Shown here piece after piece: positions 42,465 to 51,340 of a stretch of DNA of 64,000 bases. Origin of the DNA: Strigamia acuminata. Lineage: Eukaryota > Arthropoda > Chilopoda > Geophilomorpha > Linotaeniidae. The translations under genes and the position numbers were made by a program. The stretch is from assembly GCA_949358305.1 (NCBI GenBank), contig OX442314.1, positions 31,357,118 through 31,421,117 of the forward strand, given 5' to 3'. The number at the start of each line of letters is the position of its first letter. Position 1 is the first letter of the stretch. Below the pieces are notes generated by a model, which was given only the letters and a program-made list of their open reading frames with translations, was not told the DNA's origin and searched no databases.

Positions 42465-44147
42465 AAAAAATGGGAAAAAAAGATCGAAAAAAAGAGAAAA
42501 TACGTGTTGGTCGAATCCTCTTCCTCCGATGAAGAAGTAACGGCACCTCCTTCGGCCGCTGCCGTATTCGTAGAAGGGTGTCCCAAAACACCCGTGATTA
42601 TCAACGCCAGAGGCTGGGATATTTTGAGTTGGGCTCGCCAACATCCCGAATTGCTCCCCGCTGAGCTTGGTCCACCCGGAACCCCCACGTTACAGGAGGA
42701 ACCGGCCAAAAAAGAATCAACGGCGAAGCCATTTGTTATTCCAAAGATAAAAGCGGATGATTTCGCCAGAAATAATCCGCCAATTGCAAAAAACCAGCCA
42801 AGTACCAGTAAACCGCGAAAGGTGGAAATTGTGTACAACCGAGTCAAGTCGCCCGAACGAAGAAGGAAATCCCCACCAATGGAAGCTAAACGCCGCCGAA
42901 ATTCGGAAGACGCTACACCTTCCTCTTGTACTGGCCAAGAGCGTCCAAAAAGAGAATACGTTAGATTTAACGATTCACCAGACCGAGACCGGGAAAAAAG
43001 GTCGTATTCCTCCTACCGAAGGTCCGACCGACCTAGGAATAGGTCAAATACCAGCGCATGGTCAGATCGCCAAAAGTTGGCAAATAAAGTTCGTCAGATC
43101 CAGAAAAGACGAGAACAGTGTAAACAAGATAAAGAGAACGGAAAACCACATGATGATATGGTACTCTCGAAGGACGAAGTGCCATGTCCTTTTTGTTCCG
43201 CCGTCGGGTGGGTCTCGGGATCGGGAACCGGAGGCCACCTGGCGCAATGTTCCAATTGCGAGGGCACAAAGAAGCGGCCCAAAGGCCAACCTTGGCGCCC
43301 CAGCTTTCTGCCGTTTGTGGTCATGGGAATTCACCCTCCCCCGGCCAGGTTGTGGGCAACTTGCCCGGAGTGTAAAATTGTCCTCTCCAGTGACGGAAGA
43401 TCGCCGTACATCAGCCCGGAGTTCTTGAACGCCATAACCACTCCACTAGGAAGGGAAATGCAAGATCTGAGAATTCCGCCAGAAGCTCTAGAGAGTTCCC
43501 GAAAACCACAGAGTACGACAGTCATCGATAAAGGATGTCAAACGGTATCCAAGGAGAACGAAAAAGAAGCCGAAAATGAACTTCTTGTGGAACCCTTTTT
43601 CCCTCCACCAGGAGCGAAAATAGCGCATCTATTCGAATACGAGGTGAGCTACTATTTTCCGACGCTTTTTAGAATTGCCGAGAAAATCACGGAACAAATG
43701 CGCTCAGACTCTACCGATCCCTCGAATATCAATTATGCTGTCCATGTGATGAAATTGATATTTAACGCCAATCGAGGCGAATCTTTTGCTGTGCTGGAGC
43801 ACATATGGACACTGTTAATTGACAGAGTCAACACCGACGGAAAAGGATTAATAAACCCTTCATGGTTCTACGGACTCCCCTGCATTGCGGAGATATACGA
43901 CGCTTCGAAGAAGGCTATTGAAGAAAGTTATGAGTTAGTTGAGAAGACTCCAGAATATGAACCAAGGTCTCCGGAGTACGCGCCGAAATCTCCACCCGCA
44001 GAAGATATAGGTGAAGAACCCAATTTCGTCATCGACCGAAGACCAGCGGAATTTCTTCCCCTAGAAAAGTCCGAAGTCGGTGAGTCCAGTGAGACTCTTA
44101 AGAAGGAGAGTGAAGGATCGGAGTCTGATGAAGAAGAAGTCAAGTGA
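42465..44147 (+). CDS. Gypsy ORF3, novel SR-rich zinc-ribbon protein
   Basis: The frame opens right after the acceptor-like CTCTAG at 42464 and has no ATG before the GTG at 42504, so a spliced leader probably supplies the start. Order: acidic SSSSDEE, Pro-rich linker, Arg/Ser-rich block (SPERRRKSPP, YSSYRRSDRPRNRSN), then Cys pairs CPFC (near 228 from the GTG), CSNCEG (249) and CPEC (286) as a zinc-ribbon-like module, a folded middle (about 370-470) and an acidic Glu/Pro tail. No signal peptide, membrane anchor or envelope feature is seen. I do not recognise the family; an RNA-binding or export role is a guess from the SR block. Confidence 0.75.
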   Translation, partial: KKWEKKIEKKRKYVLVESSSSDEEVTAPPSAAAVFVEGCPKTPVIINARGWDILSWARQHPELLPAELGPPGTPTLQEEPAKKESTAKPFVIPKIKADDFARNNPPIAKNQPSTSKPRKVEIVYNRVKSPERRRKSPPMEAKRRRNSEDATPSSCTGQERPKREYVRFNDSPDRDREKRSYSSYRRSDRPRNRSNTSAWSDRQKLANKVRQIQKRREQCKQDKENGKPHDDMVLSKDEVPCPFCSAVGWVSGSGTGGHLAQCSNCEGTKKRPKGQPWRPSFLPFVVMGIHPPPARLWATCPECKIVLSSDGRSPYISPEFLNAITTPLGREMQDLRIPPEALESSRKPQSTTVIDKGCQTVSKENEKEAENELLVEPFFPPPGAKIAHLFEYEVSYYFPTLFRIAEKITEQMRSDSTDPSNINYAVHVMKLIFNANRGESFAVLEHIWTLLIDRVNTDGKGLINPSWFYGLPCIAEIYDASKKAIEESYELVEKTPEYEPRSPEYAPKSPPAEDIGEEPNFVIDRRPAEFLPLEKSEVGESSETLKKESEGSESDEEEVK

Positions 44148-44646
44148 CTCGCGGAGTTAATTTTCGAATTTAATAGAATTTAAGGAAAAAATGTTAGAAT
44201 TAACGAAAAACTCAAAAGTATTCTGTTTAGTATTTAATAAGCGGTTGTGATATGCAAAAGTCATGGTATTTTTTTAAAAAAAAAAGGAAAATCGAGAGAT
44301 AATCCTATAAATCAAAAGAAATCTTTTAATAATTGTTAAGCTAAAAAGAAATAATTTACCAAAAAATTATGTTAAGATTCCCGTTATTTGAAATAATAAT
44401 TGTGTGAAGAAATGAGGCTAAGTGTTGTAAAGTTCCAAGTTTGTTTTATTGTAACCAAATAATATTTTATTCTTGATAATTCATTAAAAAAGAATTGTTG
44501 CGCACATCAGAAATATGAAATTTATTTTGAGTCACCCGCATACGCACTCAGCTGTTCGGGATGAAAAAAGTCCTGTTTTGAGATATTAATAAAATCATTT
44601 CGCAAGAATAACATAAACTTATGAATAAAATTTATAAGTTGAGTAA

Positions 44647-44658
44647 TTAAGGGGGATG
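44647..44658 (+). promoter_or_regulatory. Gypsy polypurine tract
   Basis: TTAAGGGGGATG directly before the 3' LTR at 44659; the AAGGGGGA core is of usual type for plus-strand priming. Confidence 0.75.
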
Positions 44659-46405
44659 TATGACGGTTTATAAGTGCTATTTATTAATAACACGGCCGAA
44701 TTTTAAGTGTTTTTGCGAAACCCGCATTTGTCAATGCTCCGAGTCGCCACTAGATGGCGCGATTATAATTCAGCGGTAAATTCGAATTGCGAGTTAAGAA
44801 AACTGGTAAATAAATATAAGAATATATTTATTTGTATGAAACGACACTTTATTAGGATTAATATAAATATATATTAATAATTATTGTTCACACTAAGTGA
44901 TGGGAATCTCTAGTTCAGCAGAAATGGAGATTTGATAATCCATCGATCAACCGATCGATGTGATTGGTGGATCCATTTCCGGTCCTGGGTATCCAGTTCC
45001 GGTTGTGGTGTGAATTAGCATATTGCTCCTCCGTATCCACTTCCGGCGATACGGGATTGGAGGGATTCGTGGAACCCATGTTCCAATTGGTTGATTGGAT
45101 TAATCTCTAATCCAGTCAGGTTATATAAACCCAAACAACCGGCCATCCGGCGGCTCTGTTTGATTATTTCTGTTTGGTATTATTACTTAAGAAATATGAT
45201 TCGTTGTCCATTAAAAAACCTTTTGGTTCTTTGTTGATTTATTCACAAAGAACCGCGGCATGATTCTACCGAATCATGCAACCACCGGCAATTGAAGCCG
45301 ACGTATTGGATTGTTATGTTGCATACATGTTTCAAGTTACGGTCTCGCCGAGGAGAACCTGCCTTCTGTGCAATTCAGTATCCTCCGGGCAGGACTAAGT
45401 GGTCATTTTCGGTATGAACGCATCTCGTAACCGCAAGTAAGCACCGGAACTGTTGAGAGTTGGTTCCTTCACCTGTTGGTGCAAAAGCAGTCTGTTTCAC
45501 AGTAACCACGAGTAGCACCAAGTGTTTGGCAAGCTGATTCTCATGGTATTTGGTGCCAAAGCAGTCGTTTTGTTATTAGTACCGCGAAGGGCTAAACTGC
45601 TGTGCGGAGCCGCGAGCTATCGACTCCTGTGTACGTGATACCGTCAATCGCTAGACGAACGACCGTGTTGCGGCGCAGGGGACGCTTGATACCGTTCTGC
45701 ATGGCAAGGCGTTTTCTATCGATGGCAATTGTGTGTTGCGACGGGAAGTCTAACATTTATCCTTTACGTTTATAACAGAACAATATTAACTTGGCCACAA
45801 GTTAATTAATCAAAGTCAGGAAGACTTAAAAAAACAAGAATACATTGAACTCAATGTGACAAATAAGTTGACGACAACTTATCGATGAAATATCCAGTAG
45901 AAAAACTCACAACACTTATGAATTAAATATAATTCATAATTGGAATATTGATAAGTAAATGAATACATTTACTTACACCAATATCCTCCCAAAGTTGTGG
46001 CGGTGCAGACAAAGTCAACCGCAATGCTCAGATCATTCGATTTATCGACGTGCGATAATATTACACAGCGAACCAAGGAACCAGCGAAGCCGTATCGGAC
46101 TCCAGGACACAGCCATCCGGCTTAGATGACATCTATAATCAGGTCGAGCGATGGGGAAACCGCTCCCATCTCCCAGACCCGTAATGATATTATTTTAGGG
46201 CCAGTTGGCCAATTCTTTGTATAGTTTAATAGCTGATTTAACTTGCCAAATGTCGGCATTAGTCCTATGTATAATTTAGCCTTGATATTATTGTTTACCA
46301 ACAATAAACTGTCTTGTATTTATCTCGTATTGTATTCACTGTTTATTTATTGCGATCTCTTCCCGGTACCATTGTTAAATGGGAGTTGTGGTCGTCACCG
46401 TCACA
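44659..46405 (+). repeat. 3' LTR of the Gypsy element
   Basis: Same length as the 5' LTR, with no difference noticed. Followed by ACTG and the rest of the interrupted Polinton gene. Confidence 0.95.
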
Positions 46406-46581
46406 ACTGTCCCCAAGCTGAGTGTCTTTGCTTTAAGGAGTGGTGTATTGAAACTCAAGACCATTCTTATCTCGACGATCTTGAAGCCCTCCTTCATGGA
46501 ACGGGAAATGAAAATGCGAACGGAGATGATGCGGCGAATCCGGGAACGGAAGAAAACCTTTCACAACTGGCCTGTTTCTAG
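46406..46581 (+). pseudogene. Nuclease candidate, 3' part after Gypsy
   Basis: The reading frame of 31971-32452 resumes after one copy of ACTG: PQAECLCFKEWCIETQD, then an acidic tail ending at TAG 46579-46581. The Cys/His motif (H-C-x3-E) is completed here. The last 86 bases overlap the start of the BIR ORF in another phase. Confidence 0.6.
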
Positions 46582-46822
46582 ACACATCGCCGACCCTTCC
46601 ACCTTAGCCCGTGCTGGATTCAGATACTTGAGTGAAAATGATCATGTTGAATGCGTCTACTGTCTCGGTCGATTAAAAGAGTGGAAACGTGGTGACATAC
46701 CTCTTTTGGAACATTATTCTTGGTACACCTATTGTCCATTAATGAGAATTACTTTTGAAAAAGGACTGAATGAAGAGTGCTTGATTTATAATTCCATCTA
46801 TGGGTTAGATACACCAGGTTGA
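46496..46822 (+). CDS. Single-BIR IAP-like protein
   Basis: 108 residues from the ATG at 46496, overlapping the nuclease-like gene by 86 bp in a different frame. One BIR domain fills it: TFHNWP (21-26), LARAGF (37-42), then zinc ligands Cys53, Cys56, His73 and Cys80 with the exact BIR spacing CxxC-16-H-6-C, and WKRGDIPLLEH. There is no RING or CARD. Such domains bind caspases (inhibitor of apoptosis) or act in cell division (survivin type). The compact form without RING resembles virus-borne BIR genes. In a virus-like element, delaying host cell death is the obvious role, but this is inferred. Confidence 0.9.
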   Translation: MEREMKMRTEMMRRIRERKKTFHNWPVSRHIADPSTLARAGFRYLSENDHVECVYCLGRLKEWKRGDIPLLEHYSWYTYCPLMRITFEKGLNEECLIYNSIYGLDTPG

Positions 46823-46851
46823 TAGAAACACCACATTTTGTAACAATTTCT

Positions 46852-47376
46852 TTATTTCTTTGTTTTACTTATTTGCACGATACAATTTTTATCATACAAT
46901 GTTGACATCTTAAAATTAAAAATATGTTTAACAAATTTTGTAACTTTTTTATCATTGTAATATGGATTTCTTGGATTAAATTGATTTTTTATATAATCAA
47001 AGTCTTTTCCTTTACACCTATTATAAATAAAATAAACGCAATAATATCCACATGCGAGACTACACGGTGATTGATAGGTTTGAGTAATCCTGTTGGTTAG
47101 TTTACATCCGATATTTTGAATAAAAGCAGTAATTTCTTTTGCTGGTGGTTTACCAAACGAATCAAAATATTCAATCGCACCGGGTACTTTCTCATCTCGA
47201 AACAATGCTACCCAATGTTCGCCTGGTTTTGTATGGGGATGAGTATTTACAACAAACGCGCATGTTTTGTTTGTTTGTTGCGATGAGGATAGCAAATCAA
47301 TTGGATATACACCCTTAAAAATTTGCCTCGTCACTGAATTCTTAGATAAAATCTCCGTTATTTGGAGCGTGTTCAT
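46852..47376 (-). CDS. Adenain-type cysteine protease (Polinton)
   Basis: 174 residues. Maturation protease of the adenovirus/Polinton type (Ulp1-like fold): His in GEHWVALFRDE, acidic partner in EYFDSFGKP, Gln and Cys in TYQSPCSLACGYYCVYFIY. It is expected to cut capsid precursors. It starts 8 bp after the end of the major capsid gene on the same strand, as part of a capsid-protease cluster. Confidence 0.93.
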   Translation of the reverse strand: MNTLQITEILSKNSVTRQIFKGVYPIDLLSSSQQTNKTCAFVVNTHPHTKPGEHWVALFRDEKVPGAIEYFDSFGKPPAKEITAFIQNIGCKLTNRITQTYQSPCSLACGYYCVYFIYNRCKGKDFDYIKNQFNPRNPYYNDKKVTKFVKHIFNFKMSTLYDKNCIVQISKTKK

Positions 47377-47384
47377 AGCTTGAG

Positions 47385-48722
47385 TTAAAATTCAGTAATG
47401 ATATTCCTCGCTCTATCAATCTCCAGTATGGATTGATATTCCGCCAGTACTAATACGGTTATGGTTGCAGTTAAGGCTTTATTAAATCTCATTTCAATCC
47501 TAACATTTCCTTGTTTTACTAAATTCAAATGTGGTTGACCGGCGGATGCATCTTGCGTTAAATCAAATCCAAATAAAACATTTCCGCCTAAACAATAATC
47601 AGTATACGAAATGCCTAATCCTAAATCTTTATCTGCTCTATTCATAGTTTGGTATAAGGTAATAAATTCACGAGCTGCTTGTCCTTTTGCAAAATCTGGC
47701 TTATATGGACTCATTGGTACTCCTTTTCCATCCAAAAATACTTGAAGAAAATTTATTCCTTGGTTTTCAAAATTATACGGATTACTGGCATATGATCCGC
47801 AGTAGGCAGTGTTTTTCACAAGACCAATAATCAATCGGGATGGATATTGACCGAGAAATGCATTATCAATCATAGCAGTTTGCGATCCTGTAGCAATTGT
47901 AAATGTCTTAACTTCTACCCTTCTAATGGGATATTTTGCATTACGTTGCTCTAATGCTTGATGATGAGCTAAGAGTACACTAGCGCTAGGAACTATCTTT
48001 TTTACAAATAAAGTTGCATCATTTATAACTGTTTTATAGGCCGCCCCTTCCTCTTTTGAAATTAAACTAAATGCATCATTTTGTCTAGTAAGTGTAATTC
48101 GCAAGTCAACATTATTTATGAGATAATGTGGTTGAGAAAAGATATCGCAGTGAAGTCTTCCAAACATCTGTAATTTTCCACAATCACCATCCTGCATGAG
48201 TCGATGATATCGTTTATAAATTCCAAACTCCTCGTTAAAATCTGCTACTGTTGGATCTAAATCATCAAATGATCCTCCTGTATCCTCATAATACATCTCC
48301 ACTGTTTTATAACTCTTTTTGGCATCATTTGAAAAACTGAGAATTGTTTCGAGATAACTTCTATAACAATAATTTGAATCGGAAGCTGACACTAGCTTAT
48401 CATTTAGTCTAACATCTATTTGACTGAACAATGAATGTAGGAATAAATTTGTAGGAGAAACCTTAGCTGTTTTTGTAATTACAGCCCCAGCACCATCGGT
48501 TACAGTTACATTTAGTAACAAGTATGTTTGACTCAAGTCAATGTACGTATCAGCAGTACCCTTGATTGAAAAATCTAATGGCTGTCCTGCAGTTACGGCT
48601 GTAATTGGATGGTATTCACTCCAATAATTATCTTCCACAGTTATTTGTGTGAGTGGTAATCCAAAAATGTCTAGTTCTGGAGTCGCGCCTTCGGCGGATG
48701 ATTCATGGGGAAATTGCGGCAT
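47385..48722 (-). CDS. Polinton major capsid protein
   Basis: 445 residues, the usual size for the double jelly-roll capsid protein of Polintons. The N-terminus (ATPELDIFGLPLTQITVEDN) and the mid-region (LFSQIDVRLNDKLVSASDSN; GRLHCDIFSQPHYLINNVDL) follow the family pattern, with many short beta strands and no membrane segment. No stop or frameshift. The stop is 2 bp before the start region of the protease gene, and the pVI-like gene ends 2 bp upstream of its start. Confidence 0.9.
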   Translation of the reverse strand: MPQFPHESSAEGATPELDIFGLPLTQITVEDNYWSEYHPITAVTAGQPLDFSIKGTADTYIDLSQTYLLLNVTVTDGAGAVITKTAKVSPTNLFLHSLFSQIDVRLNDKLVSASDSNYCYRSYLETILSFSNDAKKSYKTVEMYYEDTGGSFDDLDPTVADFNEEFGIYKRYHRLMQDGDCGKLQMFGRLHCDIFSQPHYLINNVDLRITLTRQNDAFSLISKEEGAAYKTVINDATLFVKKIVPSASVLLAHHQALEQRNAKYPIRRVEVKTFTIATGSQTAMIDNAFLGQYPSRLIIGLVKNTAYCGSYASNPYNFENQGINFLQVFLDGKGVPMSPYKPDFAKGQAAREFITLYQTMNRADKDLGLGISYTDYCLGGNVLFGFDLTQDASAGQPHLNLVKQGNVRIEMRFNKALTATITVLVLAEYQSILEIDRARNIITEF

Positions 48723-48724
48723 GG

Positions 48725-49171
48725 CTAATCAAATATGTCAGGTCCAAGAAGTGAAGTTTTCCTTTTGCAGGACTTCCTACGCACGTTCTTCTTCGGTCGA
48801 GTTCGTCTCTTAGACTGATTCTTTTGTTTGGTTACACGTCTTTTCTTTTGTTTACCATCCATCCGCTTTTGTTTGCCTCCTTTCTGTACACCAATCTTTT
48901 TTAAAAAATCCGATTTGGTTCGAACAACCTGATCTTTAAATGCATTTCCAAATTTTCTCTTGTTTACACGCATATCGGAAATTACGTCTAATCCTCTCTT
49001 CAAACCATACGTTGCTGCATCCAACGCTCCACTTCTCACAAAAGGCTTTACAATTCGAAATGCGTCACTTATAAGTGAACCCAAACCATGTCCTTGTTGA
49101 TAGCGAGATCCTACAAATATAGGAAGATCTGCTCCACCTATTTGCGCATGATTTGAGCAATATCTATCCAT
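48725..49171 (-). CDS. Adenovirus pVI-like minor capsid protein
   Basis: 148 residues from the ATG at 49171. An ATG at 49288 is in frame but overlaps the penton gene; family members start with a short MDRY-like end just before the Gly-rich segment, so 49171 is preferred. LPIFVGSRYQQGHGLGSLIS is the typical glycine-rich, amphipathic region of pVI-like proteins, followed by SGALDAATYGLKRGLDVISD. The second half is strongly Lys/Arg-rich, and the end LLGPDIFD is common in Polinton homologues. Likely membrane-active and DNA-contacting in the particle. Confidence 0.8.
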   Translation of the reverse strand: MDRYCSNHAQIGGADLPIFVGSRYQQGHGLGSLISDAFRIVKPFVRSGALDAATYGLKRGLDVISDMRVNKRKFGNAFKDQVVRTKSDFLKKIGVQKGGKQKRMDGKQKKRRVTKQKNQSKRRTRPKKNVRRKSCKRKTSLLGPDIFD

Positions 49172-49211
49172 GCAGATTTGAGGGTTGTGTTCATAGTGAA
49201 ATCTCATCTTG

Positions 49212-50342
49212 TCAATCCAATCTCTTCCTGAAGTGTAACGTTGCAACGACACGTCCAAACTCGAATGGTACTTTTTCTCCGGTGTCACCCCTTATAAGCA
49301 CTTGTATGGATTCAAATTGCAATTTTGCCAGCGGTTTATAATGTGGATTTTCAAAAGTTTGGGAGATGTATTGTCCTCGCTCTTTTCCTTGAATCTGTAT
49401 TATTCTTAACAGTGGCGCTAAAGTATCCCCAACAATGTTTGGTTGTATTAGATTGCAATACAAGTACATATGATATAGTCCAACTTGTTCATCCATTTTA
49501 TGAAAAGCTTCTGTTGTTTTTGTAATTACACGCAAATCATTAAAACCGAGAGTTGATGCCAAGGCTTTATCAAGAACCAGCTTGGTGTTAATTGGCAAGT
49601 TAATCTCAATTTTCTTTGATGATATATTAAAACTAAATGGTGCTTTATCAATAACTACGAATGCTTTAAGATTTAAAGCATCTACTAATTGATCAGGTCC
49701 CGAATAATTTCCAGGTTTCAAGCTTTGTTTCTGTTTACCATCAGTCTCCTTTTCAATTGATAAATTCCAATTTTTATCATTGATAAGATTTGGTGTGAGA
49801 CGTGGAGAATCACGAGCCGTCTTGGATTCATCAGCGTAAAAATCATCATCTTCATCTTTCACAAAACCTAACACATATGCCAGCCTCTGCGGGATCATGA
49901 CTTGAAACTTAGGCATAATTATTATTTCAAATCTTAAACGAGTGGAATTCCAGTGAAATTTAATTCCTAATTTTTGCAATGCTTTGTCAAGATCTTTAAC
50001 TTTCTCATCTTTCTTGGTTGGAGATGTTAAATTATTATTTAAAAAGTTAAGAAACTCGGATATTAGCTTATCCTGCGGTAGGGATGCATCCACAAATTTG
50101 AATGGTGGAAATTTGATTGCATTGACTTCATTCTTCAGTATTCGAAAATCGGCACCTCGGGGCAATAGAGCAGTACTCCAGCTTCTTGGATAAAGGAATT
50201 CAACCAGACCCACTTCCCAATTTTCATCTAAATTAATATATGATGGTAATTGCGTATGAAATTCCGTCAATGTATTATTCGGGTAATAATCTAAGCTGCT
50301 ATTTGATGGAAGACTCACATAGAAACTCTGTTCCGGATCCAT
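49212..50342 (-). CDS. Polinton penton-type minor capsid protein
   Basis: 376 residues. Starts MDPEQSFYVSLPSNSSLDYY and continues TLTEFHTQLPSYINLDENW and VGLVEFLYPRSW, the conserved beginning of the single jelly-roll minor capsid protein of Polintons. A further family-like block is MYLYCNLIQPNIVGDTLAPL with HYKPL near the end. It is uninterrupted, heads the minus-strand capsid cluster and diverges from the ATPase gene across a 53-bp gap (50343-50395) that must contain both promoters. Confidence 0.88.
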   Translation of the reverse strand: MDPEQSFYVSLPSNSSLDYYPNNTLTEFHTQLPSYINLDENWEVGLVEFLYPRSWSTALLPRGADFRILKNEVNAIKFPPFKFVDASLPQDKLISEFLNFLNNNLTSPTKKDEKVKDLDKALQKLGIKFHWNSTRLRFEIIIMPKFQVMIPQRLAYVLGFVKDEDDDFYADESKTARDSPRLTPNLINDKNWNLSIEKETDGKQKQSLKPGNYSGPDQLVDALNLKAFVVIDKAPFSFNISSKKIEINLPINTKLVLDKALASTLGFNDLRVITKTTEAFHKMDEQVGLYHMYLYCNLIQPNIVGDTLAPLLRIIQIQGKERGQYISQTFENPHYKPLAKLQFESIQVLIRGDTGEKVPFEFGRVVATLHFRKRLD

Positions 50343-50395
50343 GCCTGCTCACTTCTGATTGCATCATTGACGTGACATCACCTCTTATATGAACA

Positions 50396-50995
50396 ATGTT
50401 TCATCATCCATTTACTGCTATTATTTCTGGAAGTTCGGGTACGGGCAAAACGGAGATATGCAAGAAAATCATCCGAAATGCGAGTAAAATGATTGATCCA
50501 CCCCCACAAGATATTTGCTGGTACTATTCAATATGGCAACCATGGTACATCGAATTTCCCAATGTGCAGTTCCACGAAGGATTACCCAATTTAAAGACTT
50601 TGGATTCATCAACGAGAAAGCTTTTCATCATTGACGATCAAATGGAAAATTTAAATCAAGAGATTGGGTTATTGTGGACTAAATATTCGCACCATACGAG
50701 CACTAGTGTATTTTATTTGTGCCAAAACATATTTCATCAAAGCAAATATCAACGAACTTTATCATTAAATAGTCACTATTTAATCCTTTTTCGAAATCCC
50801 AGAGATATGAATCAAATCGCAAAAGTAGGGAGTCAAATGTTCCCACAGCGAGGTAAATTTTTCATGTCAGCATTTAACGATGCAACAGCGCAAAGTTTTG
50901 GATATTTATTAATTGATTTGAAACCGGATACACCCCAAGATCAAAGAGTGAAGACTAATATATTTCCGGATGAATATACTATAGTTTACATATAG
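50396..50995 (+). CDS. Polinton packaging ATPase (FtsK/HerA-type)
   Basis: 199 residues. Walker A GSSGTGKTEIC (residues 12-22), Walker B KLFIIDDQM (about 79-87), then HHTSTSVFYLCQN with the sensor Gln. It is the size of the A32-like genome packaging ATPase in Polintons. First gene of the plus-strand group ATPase, pX-like, unknown ORF, integrase; the pX-like start lies 9 bp after its stop. Confidence 0.92.
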   Translation: MFHHPFTAIISGSSGTGKTEICKKIIRNASKMIDPPPQDICWYYSIWQPWYIEFPNVQFHEGLPNLKTLDSSTRKLFIIDDQMENLNQEIGLLWTKYSHHTSTSVFYLCQNIFHQSKYQRTLSLNSHYLILFRNPRDMNQIAKVGSQMFPQRGKFFMSAFNDATAQSFGYLLIDLKPDTPQDQRVKTNIFPDEYTIVYI

Positions 50996-51004
50996 ATTCC
51001 ACCA

Positions 51005-51340
51005 ATGAAACGAGTAAGACGTCACGCTAATGTGCTCCGGGCCATTCCCGATTTAAATAAGAGACAAATCAAGGATTTTCTCAAACATTCTAACGATGAT
51101 TTCTGTAAAACCATCTGTGAAATTTGTTTAAACATTATAAAAGGTACAATTAAGTTAGGAGCAAATCAGAAACAATCACTTTATCGAAGGAGAAGGTTGT
51201 TAAGAAAATTGGCCACTCCTACATCTTCATTCAAACAAAGACGGAACTTGGTCATTCAAACTGGTGGATTTTTACCACAACTACTCGCCCCAATTATTGG
51301 AGCATTAGTAGGTAAACTAATTAGTAAACGAAATGGCTAG
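51005..51340 (+). CDS. pX/mu-like small core protein (Polinton)
   Basis: 111 residues, strongly basic. It follows a pattern widespread in Polintons: KTICEICLNIIKGTIKL, LYRRRRLLRKLATPT, and at the C-terminus GGFLPQLLAPIIGALVGKLI. The last part recalls the GGFLP-type tail of adenovirus pX/mu and may be membrane-active. It overlaps the next ORF by 8 bp (ATGGCTAG). Confidence 0.75.
   Translation: MKRVRRHANVLRAIPDLNKRQIKDFLKHSNDDFCKTICEICLNIIKGTIKLGANQKQSLYRRRRLLRKLATPTSSFKQRRNLVIQTGGFLPQLLAPIIGALVGKLISKRNG

Larger units (their letters stand above)
32453..46405 (+). mobile_element. Ty3/Gypsy retrotransposon with third ORF
   Basis: 13,953 bp with two 1747-bp LTRs (32453-34199, 44659-46405) that show no difference by eye. 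The 4-bp duplication ACTG lies at 32449-32452 and 46406-46409; counting one ACTG restores the phase of the interrupted gene. LTR ends are TATGACGG and CCGTCACA. It has a tRNA-Gln primer site, gag, a -1 pol frame, an extra 547-codon ORF and a polypurine tract. This is a very recent insertion. Confidence 0.97.

Noticed and set aside
42504-44147. Gypsy ORF3 as an envelope protein
   Set aside because: No signal peptide, no furin-type site with a fusion helix, and no membrane anchor; it is SR-rich with Cys pairs.
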